From the IMG/VR virus record IMGVR_UViG_3300048928_000135, positions 1 to 20,738 of that record: a stretch of DNA of 20,738 nt. One strand, given 5' to 3'. The position numbers and the translations under genes are program-made. This stretch comes from a virus. Below, in pieces: positions 1-5,921 of the stretch (position 1 is the stretch's first letter; every line of letters starts with the position of its first letter). Under the pieces are notes generated by a model. The model made no database searches and was not told where the DNA came from. It saw only the letters and a program-made list of their open reading frames with translations.

Positions 1-2
1 TG

Positions 3-536
3 CAGATGAGCAGGGCAAATGCCGCCAGCATCGCTAAAACAGCTGTGAATCATCTGGCTGCCACAGCGCGCAACAGCTTCACCAGTGCCAACAGCGATAT
101 CGTGAAAGGCAAACAGTGGCTGTCTACGCTGGACAATAAAACCAGCCACGACTGCATTATTCGTGACCTGCTGCGTTACACCCTGGATAACAAACCGGTC
201 GGGCATAAGGTGCCTTACCTGCAGGGACCCGGAAAGATTCATTTCTGCTGCCGTTCTACTGAAACTCTGATTCTCAAGTCCTGGCGCGAACTCGGCATTG
301 ATATTGATGAGATGGACGAGGGTACTCGTGCCAGCATGGATGGACAGGTGCCAGCTAAAACCACGTATCTGGAATGGCTCGGACGTCAGCCAGCTCAAAG
401 ACAGGATCAGGTTCTGGGTGCCGAGCGTGGACGTCTGTTCCGCGCGGGTGAAATCGACCTGGCTGATATGTTCACTGACAAAGGCGAGTGGATCTCCCTC
501 GAACGTCTTAAGCAGCTCTCAGGAACAGACAACTAA
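3..536 (+). CDS. Minor head (head morphogenesis) protein, Mu F/SPP1 gp7-like, C-terminal part
   Basis: This is the C-terminal 177 codons of a gene whose frame is open to the left window edge, so the true start lies upstream; the ATG at 6 is probably internal. The protein has the pattern of the phage head morphogenesis family: a W-L-S-T-L-D-N-K-T segment, a conserved Cys/Arg stretch (CIIRD), then a P-G-K-I-H-F-C-C-R motif that resembles the family's PP-H-x-x-C-R signature. Known members (Mu F, SPP1 gp7) are minor capsid proteins present in few copies near the portal. The position just before scaffold and capsid genes agrees with this. The portal and terminase genes would be expected further left. 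The family call is by motif recognition and is fairly secure; the exact subfamily is not. Confidence 0.75.
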   Translation, partial: QMSRANAASIAKTAVNHLAATARNSFTSANSDIVKGKQWLSTLDNKTSHDCIIRDLLRYTLDNKPVGHKVPYLQGPGKIHFCCRSTETLILKSWRELGIDIDEMDEGTRASMDGQVPAKTTYLEWLGRQPAQRQDQVLGAERGRLFRAGEIDLADMFTDKGEWISLERLKQLSGTDN

Positions 537-555
537 CAACCATTACTTTCTTCAC

Positions 556-581
556 GCCCTGGCATCCACCGGGGCTTTTTT
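556..581 (+). terminator. Intrinsic terminator-like hairpin after the minor head gene
   Basis: GCCCTGG (556-562) pairs with CCGGGGC (569-575), giving a 7-bp stem with one G-U pair and a 6-nt loop, followed directly by six T (576-581). It lies 20 bases after the stop of the minor head gene and 35 bases before the next start. In a late operon this is either read through by an antiterminated polymerase or acts as a partial attenuator. Confidence 0.6.
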
Positions 582-616
582 ATGGGCGAGGCCCGGCAAA
601 ATCCCGAGGGGAAAAT

Positions 617-1387
617 ATGTTAATTCGAAACATGCTTCTGAAATTCTATGCACCAGAAAGTGGCGGCGAGGGCAGCGGTGGCGGTGGTATCGAAATCACC
701 CCAGAAATCCAGAAGCTTATTGATGAGCGCGTGACCAGCGAAGTCACTGGCCTGAAATCAAAAAACTCTGAGCTGCTGGGCACCATCAAGCAACAAAAAG
801 AAAACCTGTCTCGCTTTGATGGTATCGATCCTGATGCAGTGCGCGGGATCCTCCAGCGTTTTTCCGACGACGAAGAGGCAAAGCTGATTGCCGCCGGAAA
901 AATCGATGAGGTACTCGATAAGCGCACCGAGCGTCTGCGTGCTGACGTTGATAAGCAGATTAAAGCCGCAAATGAACGCGCGGACAAAGCCGAAGCGTTC
1001 TCCAACAAATTCCGGGACCGGGTTCTGGGCGATGCAATCCGTGCAGCAGCGTCAAAAGCTGGCGCGCTGCCGGAAGCATCCGACGATCTGATTCTGCGTG
1101 CCAAAGGCACATTCCAGCTCAACGACGAAGGCGAGGCCGTAGCAGTTGATGCAAATGGCGATGTTCTGTTCGGTAAAGACGGTAAAACCCCACTAAGCCC
1201 GCTTGAGTGGGCGGAGTCTCTTAAGGAGACGGCTCCGCATCTGTTCCCACGCGCGGAAGGCACCGGCGCGGGCGGACACAAACCAAACGGCGGTGGCAGC
1301 CTGAAACGTTCCGAAATGAGCGCCAGCGACAAAGCGGACTACATCCGCAAGCATGGCCAGCAGGCCTTCCTCAAACTTCCAAAATAA
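617..1387 (+). CDS. Phage scaffold-like structural protein preceding the capsid gene
   Basis: A 256-residue acidic/charged protein immediately before the major capsid gene, the usual place of the scaffold. After a short N-terminus and a Gly-rich linker (about residues 16-24, GGEGSGGGG), it contains a long charged, helix-prone stretch (about residues 30-140, rich in K, E, R, A, Q), as expected for a coiled scaffold. A flexible Gly/Asn-rich segment near residues 213-230 is followed by a basic C-terminal tail; scaffold proteins commonly bind capsid through such a tail. The start at 617 is preceded by GAGGGG (606-611) at good spacing. No protease motif is visible, so a separate or upstream protease, or none, would be involved. 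The function is inferred mainly from position and composition. Confidence 0.6.
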   Translation: MLIRNMLLKFYAPESGGEGSGGGGIEITPEIQKLIDERVTSEVTGLKSKNSELLGTIKQQKENLSRFDGIDPDAVRGILQRFSDDEEAKLIAAGKIDEVLDKRTERLRADVDKQIKAANERADKAEAFSNKFRDRVLGDAIRAAASKAGALPEASDDLILRAKGTFQLNDEGEAVAVDANGDVLFGKDGKTPLSPLEWAESLKETAPHLFPRAEGTGAGGHKPNGGGSLKRSEMSASDKADYIRKHGQQAFLKLPK

Positions 1388-1398
1388 GGGATTAACCC

Positions 1399-2352
1399 AT
1401 GTCTACCACTGTTAATAGTGACCTGATCATTTATGACGACCTGGCGCAGACCGCTTTCCTTGAGCGACGACAAGATAACCTCGCAATCTTCAACGCCTCT
1501 TCCAACGGAGCGATCCTGCTGGATAACGAGCTGATCGAAGGCGATTTCCGCAAGCGTGCGTTCTACAAGGTGGGCGGCTCTATCGAATCGCGTGATCCCA
1601 ACTCCACCGATAAAGTGACGGGTAAGAAGATTGGTGCCGGTGAAGCCGTATCGGTCAAAGCGCCGTGGAAATACGGTCCATACGAAACTACCGAAGAAGC
1701 GTTCAAACGTCGCGGCCGCTCTGTAGACGAGTTTTCCGAAGTGATCGGCACTGATGTGGCTGACGCGACGCTGGAAGGCTACGTGAAATATGGCCTGAAG
1801 GCGCTAACGGCTGCTATTGGCGCCAACGCTGACATGGTGGTTACCGCCGATATCGAAACAGACGGTAAGAAGACCCTGACGCGCGGCCTGCGTAAGTACG
1901 GCGACAAGTTCAACCGTGTTGTGCTCTTCGTTATGCACTCCGCTACTTACTTCGACATCGTGGATGAGGCGATCGCCAACAAAATCTACGAAGAAGCTGG
2001 CGTGGTGGTCTACGGTGGCCAGCCAGGCACCCTGGGTAAACCTGTGCTGGTGACCGACACCATGGACGCGGATGCGATTCTTGGGCTGGTGGCTGGGGCA
2101 GTGACTGTAACTGAGTCTCAGGCTCCGGGGTTCCGTTCCTACGACATCAACGATCAGGAAAACCTGGCGATCGGGTACCGTGCTGAAGGCGTGGTGAATG
2201 TCGACTTGCTGGGTTACAGCTGGGATACCTCCAAAGGTGACAATCCGGACCTGACCAAAATCGGCACCGCAGGTAACTGGAAGAAGCACTTCACCAGCAA
2301 CAAATCAACGGCAGGCGTGCTGATCAAACTGGGATCCGCAGCGGGGGAGTAA
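1399..2352 (+). CDS. Major capsid protein (HK97-fold type)
   Basis: A 317-residue protein with the look of a phage major capsid protein. It has a short N-terminal arm (SDLIIYDDLAQTAFLERRQD), a glycine-rich region with a K-V-G-G-S-I-E motif, a long central helix-like region (FKRRGRSVDEFSEVIGTDVA), and the segment VVLFVMHSATYFDIVDEAI followed by VVVYGGQPGTLGKPVLVTD, which is typical of these capsid proteins. AAGGGA (1386-1391) lies 7 bases before the ATG and overlaps the scaffold gene's stop. It should form the icosahedral shell. The gene ends in GCG GGG GAG TAA, and an Ig-like coding frame continues in the -1 frame across this stop, so a longer form (about 411 residues) is likely made; see the next entries. 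The capsid call is strong; the exact family is from recognition only. Confidence 0.85.
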   Translation: MSTTVNSDLIIYDDLAQTAFLERRQDNLAIFNASSNGAILLDNELIEGDFRKRAFYKVGGSIESRDPNSTDKVTGKKIGAGEAVSVKAPWKYGPYETTEEAFKRRGRSVDEFSEVIGTDVADATLEGYVKYGLKALTAAIGANADMVVTADIETDGKKTLTRGLRKYGDKFNRVVLFVMHSATYFDIVDEAIANKIYEEAGVVVYGGQPGTLGKPVLVTDTMDADAILGLVAGAVTVTESQAPGFRSYDINDQENLAIGYRAEGVVNVDLLGYSWDTSKGDNPDLTKIGTAGNWKKHFTSNKSTAGVLIKLGSAAGE

Positions 2353-2390
2353 CGCTGTCAGCGGATAAAATCTCCGCAACCGCTGACAGC
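2343..2390 (+). promoter_or_regulatory. Probable -1 ribosomal frameshift signal at the end of the capsid gene
   Basis: Five G (2343-2347) span the codons GCG GGG GAG just before the TAA stop (2350-2352). A glycyl-tRNA on GGG (2344-2346) can slip back to the identical triplet 2343-2345. Downstream, GCTGTCAGCGG (2354-2364) and CCGCTGACAGC (2380-2390) form a perfect 11-bp stem with a 15-nt loop, starting 4 bases after the GAG codon and 7 after GGG. Slippery run, short spacer and stable stem are the standard parts of a -1 frameshift site. The heptamer G GGG GAG is not one of the classic efficient ones, so efficiency is uncertain. Confidence 0.7.
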
Positions 2391-2633
2391 ACCGATGCGG
2401 TCACCATTTCCCTAAAGTACACGCTAAATGGCGCAGGTGTTTCCGGCAAAACTGTTGCCTGGAGTTCAACGGGCGGTACGCTCAGCACGGCCAGCTCTCA
2501 GACCGGTTCTGCTGGTGGGGCGACGGTCAAACTTACCTCTGATACGGCAGGTACTTTCACAGTCACTGGTACTGTTGATGGTATTGCTAAATCGAGTGAG
2601 GAAATCACCTTCACCGCACCTGCTGCAGGCTAA
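2346..2633 (+). CDS. Ig-like domain extension of the major capsid protein, read by -1 frameshift
   Basis: Reading in the -1 frame from the slip site gives 95 residues ending at TAA 2631-2633. The sequence runs GVTLSADKISATAD, then AVTISLKYTLNGAGVSGKTV, AWSSTGGTLS, and ends EEITFTAPAAG. The alternating beta-strand pattern, the V-x-L-S-A-D opening strand, a T-V-x-W core tryptophan and the G-T-F-T-V-T-G strand near the end are typical of bacterial Ig-like (Big/invasin type) domains. The frame is open upstream only to 2277 and contains no ATG, GTG or TTG before the domain, and the first Ig strand is coded right across the capsid stop. Independent translation is therefore unlikely unless the CTG at 2355 is used behind GGGGGAG. 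The fusion would be about 411 residues, displaying the Ig fold on the capsid surface. Phage precedents exist for capsid extension by -1 frameshift (T7 10A/10B) and for Ig-like add-ons to virion proteins. Confidence 0.78.
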   Translation, partial: GVTLSADKISATADSTDAVTISLKYTLNGAGVSGKTVAWSSTGGTLSTASSQTGSAGGATVKLTSDTAGTFTVTGTVDGIAKSSEEITFTAPAAG

Positions 2634-2636
2634 CCG

Positions 2637-2654
2637 ATGGGGCGTAAGCCCCAT
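2637..2654 (+). other. Stem-loop with GNRA tetraloop after the Ig frame
   Basis: ATGGGGC (2637-2643) pairs perfectly with GCCCCAT (2648-2654) around a GTAA loop, a GNRA-type tetraloop. No T run follows, so it is not an intrinsic terminator. It begins three bases after the Ig-frame stop and buries a potential ATG start at 2637, which favours the in-frame ATG at 2670 for the next gene. It may protect an mRNA 3' end or limit read-through translation. Confidence 0.55.
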
Positions 2655-2669
2655 TCAACGGATGCTCAG

Positions 2670-3152
2670 ATGATTAATATTGATATCACCGCCGCTGACG
2701 TTAACAGTTACGCCAGCGAAGATGAACTGGCGTCATTTGCCGCGCTGAGAGGGATTGAGCTGCCTGAAAAGCTCGCGCCGTTACTGATTAAGGCGATGGA
2801 CTATCTGGAAGGGCTTGATTGGGTAGGTTCCAAAGCAGACCCTCGACAGCCTCTGGCCTGGCCACGCGCAAATGTCATTCTGGATGGACACGACTTCCCA
2901 CCCGACCAGGTGCCACGGCAGGTTATCACCGCACAATGCATGCTGGCTATCGAGGCAATTGATGGCGATTTGCTTTCAAGCGTTCGTGAGGCCGCGGTTA
3001 AAACCGAACGTGTCGAAGGCGCCGTTACCATGACCTATGCGGTTGCCGATGGTGAGGTGTTCACACCATCCTACCCGGCGGTAATGGCTATTCTCGGCGA
3101 CCTGGCTGGTGGGCGTGGATATGCAATCAATGCTCTCGCGGAGCGCGCGTAA
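2670..3152 (+). CDS. Head-tail connector/adaptor protein (DnaT-like 'DnaT_2' / gp6-type)
   Basis: A 160-residue protein starting MINIDITAADVNSYASEDE. The A-D-x-N-S-Y-A-S-x-x-E-L beginning, a central L-x-G-L-D-W region followed by P-L-A-W-P-R, and a helix with Q-C-M-L-A-I-E are characteristic of a family often labelled putative DnaT-like ssDNA-binding in databases. By position in siphophage genomes it is the head-tail adaptor that follows the capsid gene. An in-frame ATG at 2637 would add 11 residues, but they are coded inside a hairpin and do not resemble the family N-terminus. No strong Shine-Dalgarno is visible before 2670, so the start is the least certain part. It overlaps the next gene by 1 base (TAATG). 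Confidence 0.65.
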   Translation: MINIDITAADVNSYASEDELASFAALRGIELPEKLAPLLIKAMDYLEGLDWVGSKADPRQPLAWPRANVILDGHDFPPDQVPRQVITAQCMLAIEAIDGDLLSSVREAAVKTERVEGAVTMTYAVADGEVFTPSYPAVMAILGDLAGGRGYAINALAERA

Positions 3153-3502
3153 TGACCATCAACTATCAGCGAATGCAGGCGACAACGACTCGTATGCTCA
3201 AGCAGAACGGCATTGCATACAACGTCACGCGTAAGGGCACGTTAATCGTCATCGGTGGTGTGGAGCATCGTTCCGATGATATCCAGTTCACCGCCACAGG
3301 AGTGAAGACGGATTACACGCCAGGCGAAATTGATGGAACCGTCATTGAAAACGGCGATGTGCGGATTGTCTTCACCGCTGAGAAGGAAATTAAAACCGGC
3401 GATCTGATCGTCGTGGACGGCGTAAGCCACCGCGTAGTTAAACCTAACCCCGTGAAACCGGGTGCGGTGGTGCTCTGCTACAAATCCCAGTTGAGGACAT
3501 AG
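3152..3502 (+). CDS. Head closure/stopper-like neck protein
   Basis: A 116-residue protein with a basic start (MTINYQRMQATTTRMLKQNG) followed by an all-beta pattern with repeated short strands and the segments IKTGDLIVVDG and V-S-H-R-V-V-K-P-N-P near the end. A small beta-barrel with G-D-x-I-x-x-x-G-x-x-Y/H-x-V is typical of phage head completion/stopper proteins (FII/gp16-like fold), which seal the portal after packaging and accept the tail. It overlaps the preceding gene's stop by one base, implying translational coupling. Assignment rests on fold pattern and genome position; exact family membership was not verified. Confidence 0.55.
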   Translation: MTINYQRMQATTTRMLKQNGIAYNVTRKGTLIVIGGVEHRSDDIQFTATGVKTDYTPGEIDGTVIENGDVRIVFTAEKEIKTGDLIVVDGVSHRVVKPNPVKPGAVVLCYKSQLRT

Positions 3503-3503
3503 C

Positions 3504-4088
3504 ATGGGCGATAATAAGGCGTTTACGACTGCCATCACCGCGTTCGTGGACAAAGCCAAAGCGAATCAGGAAGCGGTCGTACGTGCTGTCGGCATTCGGA
3601 TCCTTAATCAACTGGTGATGATGTCACCTGTCGGCAACCCGGAACTGTGGGGCATCAACCAGACGGCAGCTTCTTACAATCAGGCGGTATACGACCATAA
3701 CGAAGCGCAAAAATCGGACCCTGCCAACCTGACTAAAACCGGACGGCTTAAGAAGAAAGCTCGACTGGTGGATGGGATGGATATCAAAGCGCCACCCGGA
3801 TATACCGGTGGACGGTTTCGGGGCAACTGGCAGGTGTCTTTTGATGCACCGACCACAGATGAAACGGGCCGTGTCGATAAAACCGGAAATCTGACAAAAG
3901 CCGCCGGCAATTACACGCTGTCGCTGTTCAAAGTCGGGATGAAGGCTATTTATTTCTGCAACAACGTCCCTTACGCGTATCGACTGGAGATGGGGCACTC
4001 TTCCCAGGCTCCGGGAGGGATGGTACGCATTACTGCTGCTGAGTTTCAGCGATTTTTTGAGGAAGCAGTAAGGGAGGTGACTAAATGA
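3504..4088 (+). CDS. Neck/tail completion protein, HK97 gp10-like
   Basis: A 194-residue protein beginning with a helix-rich segment (AFTTAITAFVDKAKANQEAVVRAVGIRIL) followed by a short MMSPVGNPELWG loop, the motif P-P-G-Y-T-G-G-R-F-R-G-N-W, and a C-terminal Y-A-Y-R-L-E-M-G-H-S segment. The pattern 'V-R...SPVDTG-x-L-x-x-S/N-W' then 'N-x-x-x-Y-A-x-x-x-E-x-G' is the recognised pattern of HK97 gp10-like and lambda gpZ-like proteins, which join tail to head. GAGGA (3493-3497) provides a Shine-Dalgarno at 6 bases. It overlaps the tail terminator gene by 4 bases (ATGA). Confidence 0.7.
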   Translation: MGDNKAFTTAITAFVDKAKANQEAVVRAVGIRILNQLVMMSPVGNPELWGINQTAASYNQAVYDHNEAQKSDPANLTKTGRLKKKARLVDGMDIKAPPGYTGGRFRGNWQVSFDAPTTDETGRVDKTGNLTKAAGNYTLSLFKVGMKAIYFCNNVPYAYRLEMGHSSQAPGGMVRITAAEFQRFFEEAVREVTK

Positions 4089-4495
4089 TTCCCGATATCG
4101 CGGCGGCGCTGGCCGCCAGGCTCGGCGAGTGGGCTGATGCTGAAGGGATCCCGGTTGCCTGGGAAAACGTGCCTTTCACACCGCCGTCTGATGGGCTCTA
4201 TCTTGCTGTCCATGACATGCCCGCTTCGCCGCGTACGGTAGACCTTGGATTGCGCTGCCGCATTTATTCAGGTGTCTACCAGATTAACGTTGTGGCTCCA
4301 GCCGGCATAGGCCGTACCGATGTAGTGGCCCTGGTAGACCGCGTGGCTGAATTGTTTCCCGAGGGGCTGGAGATTGAAGGCAGGGGCTTTACATGCTGGA
4401 TAGATGAAACGCCTGGTGTTTTCCGCGGTATCACTACATCTGTCGCTTATACCGTTCCCGTTAGTCTCAATTATCGAGCTGATATCTCCAGCTAA
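4085..4495 (+). CDS. Tail terminator protein (DUF4128/lambda gpU-like)
   Basis: A 136-residue protein starting MIPDIAAALAARLGEWA, with P-V-A-W-E-N-V-P-F-T-P-P and a Y-L-A-V-H strand. This opening (A-L-x-x-R-L, then W-E-N-x-P-F-x-P) is characteristic of the phage tail terminator family that caps the tail tube, stopping polymerisation and binding the neck. The second half has the expected strand-helix pattern (VYQINVVAPAGIG, ALVDRVAELFP). A strong Shine-Dalgarno, AGGGAGGTGA (4071-4080), lies before the ATG, inside the previous gene, and the two genes overlap by 4 bases. Confidence 0.75.
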   Translation: MIPDIAAALAARLGEWADAEGIPVAWENVPFTPPSDGLYLAVHDMPASPRTVDLGLRCRIYSGVYQINVVAPAGIGRTDVVALVDRVAELFPEGLEIEGRGFTCWIDETPGVFRGITTSVAYTVPVSLNYRADISS

Positions 4496-4517
4496 TCCTC
4501 ACAACCTTCTAAACCTG

Positions 4518-4537
4518 ACCGGCTCTTTGCCGGTTTT
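4518..4537 (+). terminator. Weak terminator-like hairpin before the major tail gene
   Basis: ACCGGC (4518-4523) and GCCGGT (4529-4534) form a 6-bp stem with a 5-nt loop, followed by a short T run (TTTT, 4534-4537). It lies 22 bases after the tail terminator gene. The short T tract suggests only partial termination or an RNA-processing or stability role for the very abundant downstream message. Confidence 0.4.
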
Positions 4538-4561
4538 CCCGTTTCTAAAGGAGTAACCAAT

Positions 4562-5233
4562 ATGGGCTTTGCATTGCCTAACGGCGCTCACGTCTATCTG
4601 GCATCGGGTTATGGCCCAGCCATTCCTTTCACCGGGGCGACGAACGCCGAAAATATGGAGATCACCGTGAGTGAAGCGGACGCTCTCAAGGTAGGTGATA
4701 TTGTTCATGTGAACTGCAACTGGTCCGGTGTTGATAACGTCATTGCAAAAATTGATGCGATTGCCGAAAGCGCCGTAACTCTTCGCAATATCAATACCAC
4801 CAACAAAAACAAATATGCCGCTGGTGGCGGTACCGGTTCGATCCGCAAGGTGCTTGAATGGACCGAGCTGCCGCAAATTACTGAGGTGTCGAAATCTGGT
4901 GGCGATCAGAACACCACACAGATTCAGTTCCTGAGCGACGACCGCCAGCGAAACCTGAATACCTATAAATCCGCAGTCTCTCAGACCTACTCGATCGCTC
5001 ACGACTCAACTCTCCCGGTATATCCGTTGCTGCGCCAACTGGACGAAGATGAAGAGACCGTTGCGGCTTACATGTACGTGCCGAAGGCGAAGGAAAACCG
5101 TTACTGGGCGGCCACGGCGTCCTTTGACGATACGCCAACTACTGCGGTTAACGAGGTAGAGACAGTAAGTGTGGTGCTGAACCTGCAGTCACCGGCGATG
5201 ACGTTCTACAAGGTGACTGACGCTGCTGCCTGA
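4562..5233 (+). CDS. Major tail (tube) protein
   Basis: A 223-residue protein placed between the tail terminator and the tail chaperones, the invariant site of the siphophage tail tube gene. The sequence begins MGFALPNGAHVYLASGYG, has a beta-rich first half (ALKVGDIVHVNCNWSGVDN), and then W-T-E-L-P-Q-I-T-E-V-S-K-S-G-G-D, a pattern typical of tube subunits where a loop contacts the neighbouring ring. AAAGGAG (4547-4553) is a strong Shine-Dalgarno, fitting a very highly expressed protein. The C-terminus (NLQSPAMTFYKVTDAAA) is short, with no extra decoration domain. Confidence 0.8.
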   Translation: MGFALPNGAHVYLASGYGPAIPFTGATNAENMEITVSEADALKVGDIVHVNCNWSGVDNVIAKIDAIAESAVTLRNINTTNKNKYAAGGGTGSIRKVLEWTELPQITEVSKSGGDQNTTQIQFLSDDRQRNLNTYKSAVSQTYSIAHDSTLPVYPLLRQLDEDEETVAAYMYVPKAKENRYWAATASFDDTPTTAVNEVETVSVVLNLQSPAMTFYKVTDAAA

Positions 5234-5258
5234 CCCGTCAGAGCTTTCACTATTCCAT

Positions 5259-5283
5259 GCCTCCCGTAACGGAGGCTTTTTTT
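5259..5283 (+). terminator. Intrinsic terminator after the major tail gene
   Basis: GCCTCC (5259-5264) pairs with GGAGGC (5271-5276) around a 6-nt loop, followed by seven T (5277-5283). It is 25 bases after the tail tube stop and 15 before the next start. Partial termination here would lower chaperone and tape measure expression relative to the tube protein, or it is read through by antiterminated polymerase. Confidence 0.7.
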
Positions 5284-5298
5284 CGTTAAGAGGTATCG

Positions 5299-5610
5299 AT
5301 GGCGACCAAATTCACCCTTCAGCCCAAACCCACATTCAAGGCCAATGTCTCGATCCCCCGCGCTGGCGATGAGGATGGCGTGCTGACCTTCACGTTTAAT
5401 CACAAACCACTTAAAGAACTGGCTGACCTGGAAAAACTCGAAGGCAAAACCGCCACTGATTTTCTGATGGAGATCATTTCAGGCTGGGCACTTCCCGATG
5501 CATTCAATGCGGAAAACCTGTCGGTGCTGCTGGAAAACTATCCGGCGGCGATGAAGGCCATCCCGGAAACCTACTACCGCGAGCTGATGGGGCAGCGTGA
5601 AAAAAACTGA
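5299..5610 (+). CDS. Tail assembly chaperone, short form (lambda gpG equivalent)
   Basis: A 103-residue protein (MATKFTLQPKPTFKANVSIP...) between tail tube and tape measure, the site of the tail assembly chaperone in almost all siphophages. The N-terminal half is beta-rich and the C-terminal half helical, ending GQREKN at TGA 5608-5610. Its last codons GAA AAA AAC form a slippery site, and a second coding frame continues beyond. The short form is made in excess and coats the tape measure during assembly together with the frameshifted long form. GAGGT (5290-5294) serves as the Shine-Dalgarno. Sequence similarity to lambda gpG itself is not obvious; the call is by synteny plus the frameshift. 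Confidence 0.8.
   Translation: MATKFTLQPKPTFKANVSIPRAGDEDGVLTFTFNHKPLKELADLEKLEGKTATDFLMEIISGWALPDAFNAENLSVLLENYPAAMKAIPETYYRELMGQREKN
5601..5607 (+). promoter_or_regulatory. Slippery heptamer A AAA AAC for -1 frameshift in the tail chaperone
   Basis: In the chaperone frame the end reads GA-A AAA AAC TGA. A AAA AAC has the canonical X XXY YYZ form, in which both tRNAs re-pair after a -1 slip, and the stop follows at once. I could not identify a convincing downstream stem by eye. Conserved -1 frameshifting at this position is established for lambda G/GT and many tailed phages. Confidence 0.85.
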
Positions 5611-5921
5611 TAGCGGTTGCCTCTGCGTTCTATACGCCTGAACCCACCGCGGCAGATCTGGCGCCTTACGGGCTTACGCCGGATGACTATGAAGATAATT
5701 TCGTAGATGTCTGGCCCGATATCTGGCCTTCATTCCTGGTGTTTCAGGCTGTCAGCACGCAATGGCGAACGGGAATGGGCGGCACGTCCGGGCTCGACTA
5801 TAACGTTTTGCCCTGGGTGATGCGTCTGCACAACGTCGACGACGAGGCAACCGCGCTTTCTGACATCCGGGTGATGGAAAGTGCTGCGCTAAAAATTATG
5901 CATAAAGAGAGGGCGGAATGA
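5607..5921 (+). CDS. Tail assembly chaperone extension (lambda gpT equivalent), read only after -1 frameshift
   Basis: After the slip, reading continues CTG ATA GCG... to TGA 5919-5921, adding 104 residues (LIAVASAFYTPEPTAADL... ending MHKERAE) and giving a G-T fusion of about 207 residues. An independent start is unlikely: the first in-frame ATG is at 5778, deep inside the conserved domain. The other possible starts (GTG 5739, ATG 5778) have no Shine-Dalgarno. The tryptophan-rich stretch VDVWPDIWPSFLVF is typical of T-type extensions that contact the tube protein. The stop overlaps the tape measure start (ATGA, 5918-5921), so translation of the tape measure is coupled to the frameshifted product. 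Confidence 0.85.
   Translation: MIAVASAFYTPEPTAADLAPYGLTPDDYEDNFVDVWPDIWPSFLVFQAVSTQWRTGMGGTSGLDYNVLPWVMRLHNVDDEATALSDIRVMESAALKIMHKERAE

Noticed and set aside
646-1332. Long open frame on the - strand (228 residues) opposite the scaffold-like gene
   Set aside because: It is Ser/Arg-rich with no domain, has no ribosome site and mirrors a well-supported gene; it is a codon-bias shadow.
2428-2673. 81-residue + strand frame starting at ATG 2428
   Set aside because: It overlaps the Ig-like frame in another phase and gives a low-complexity basic sequence; the Ig frame is clearly the coding one.
4499-5002. 167-residue - strand frame opposite the major tail gene
   Set aside because: No recognisable domain or start signal; fully explained as the complement of the tail tube gene.
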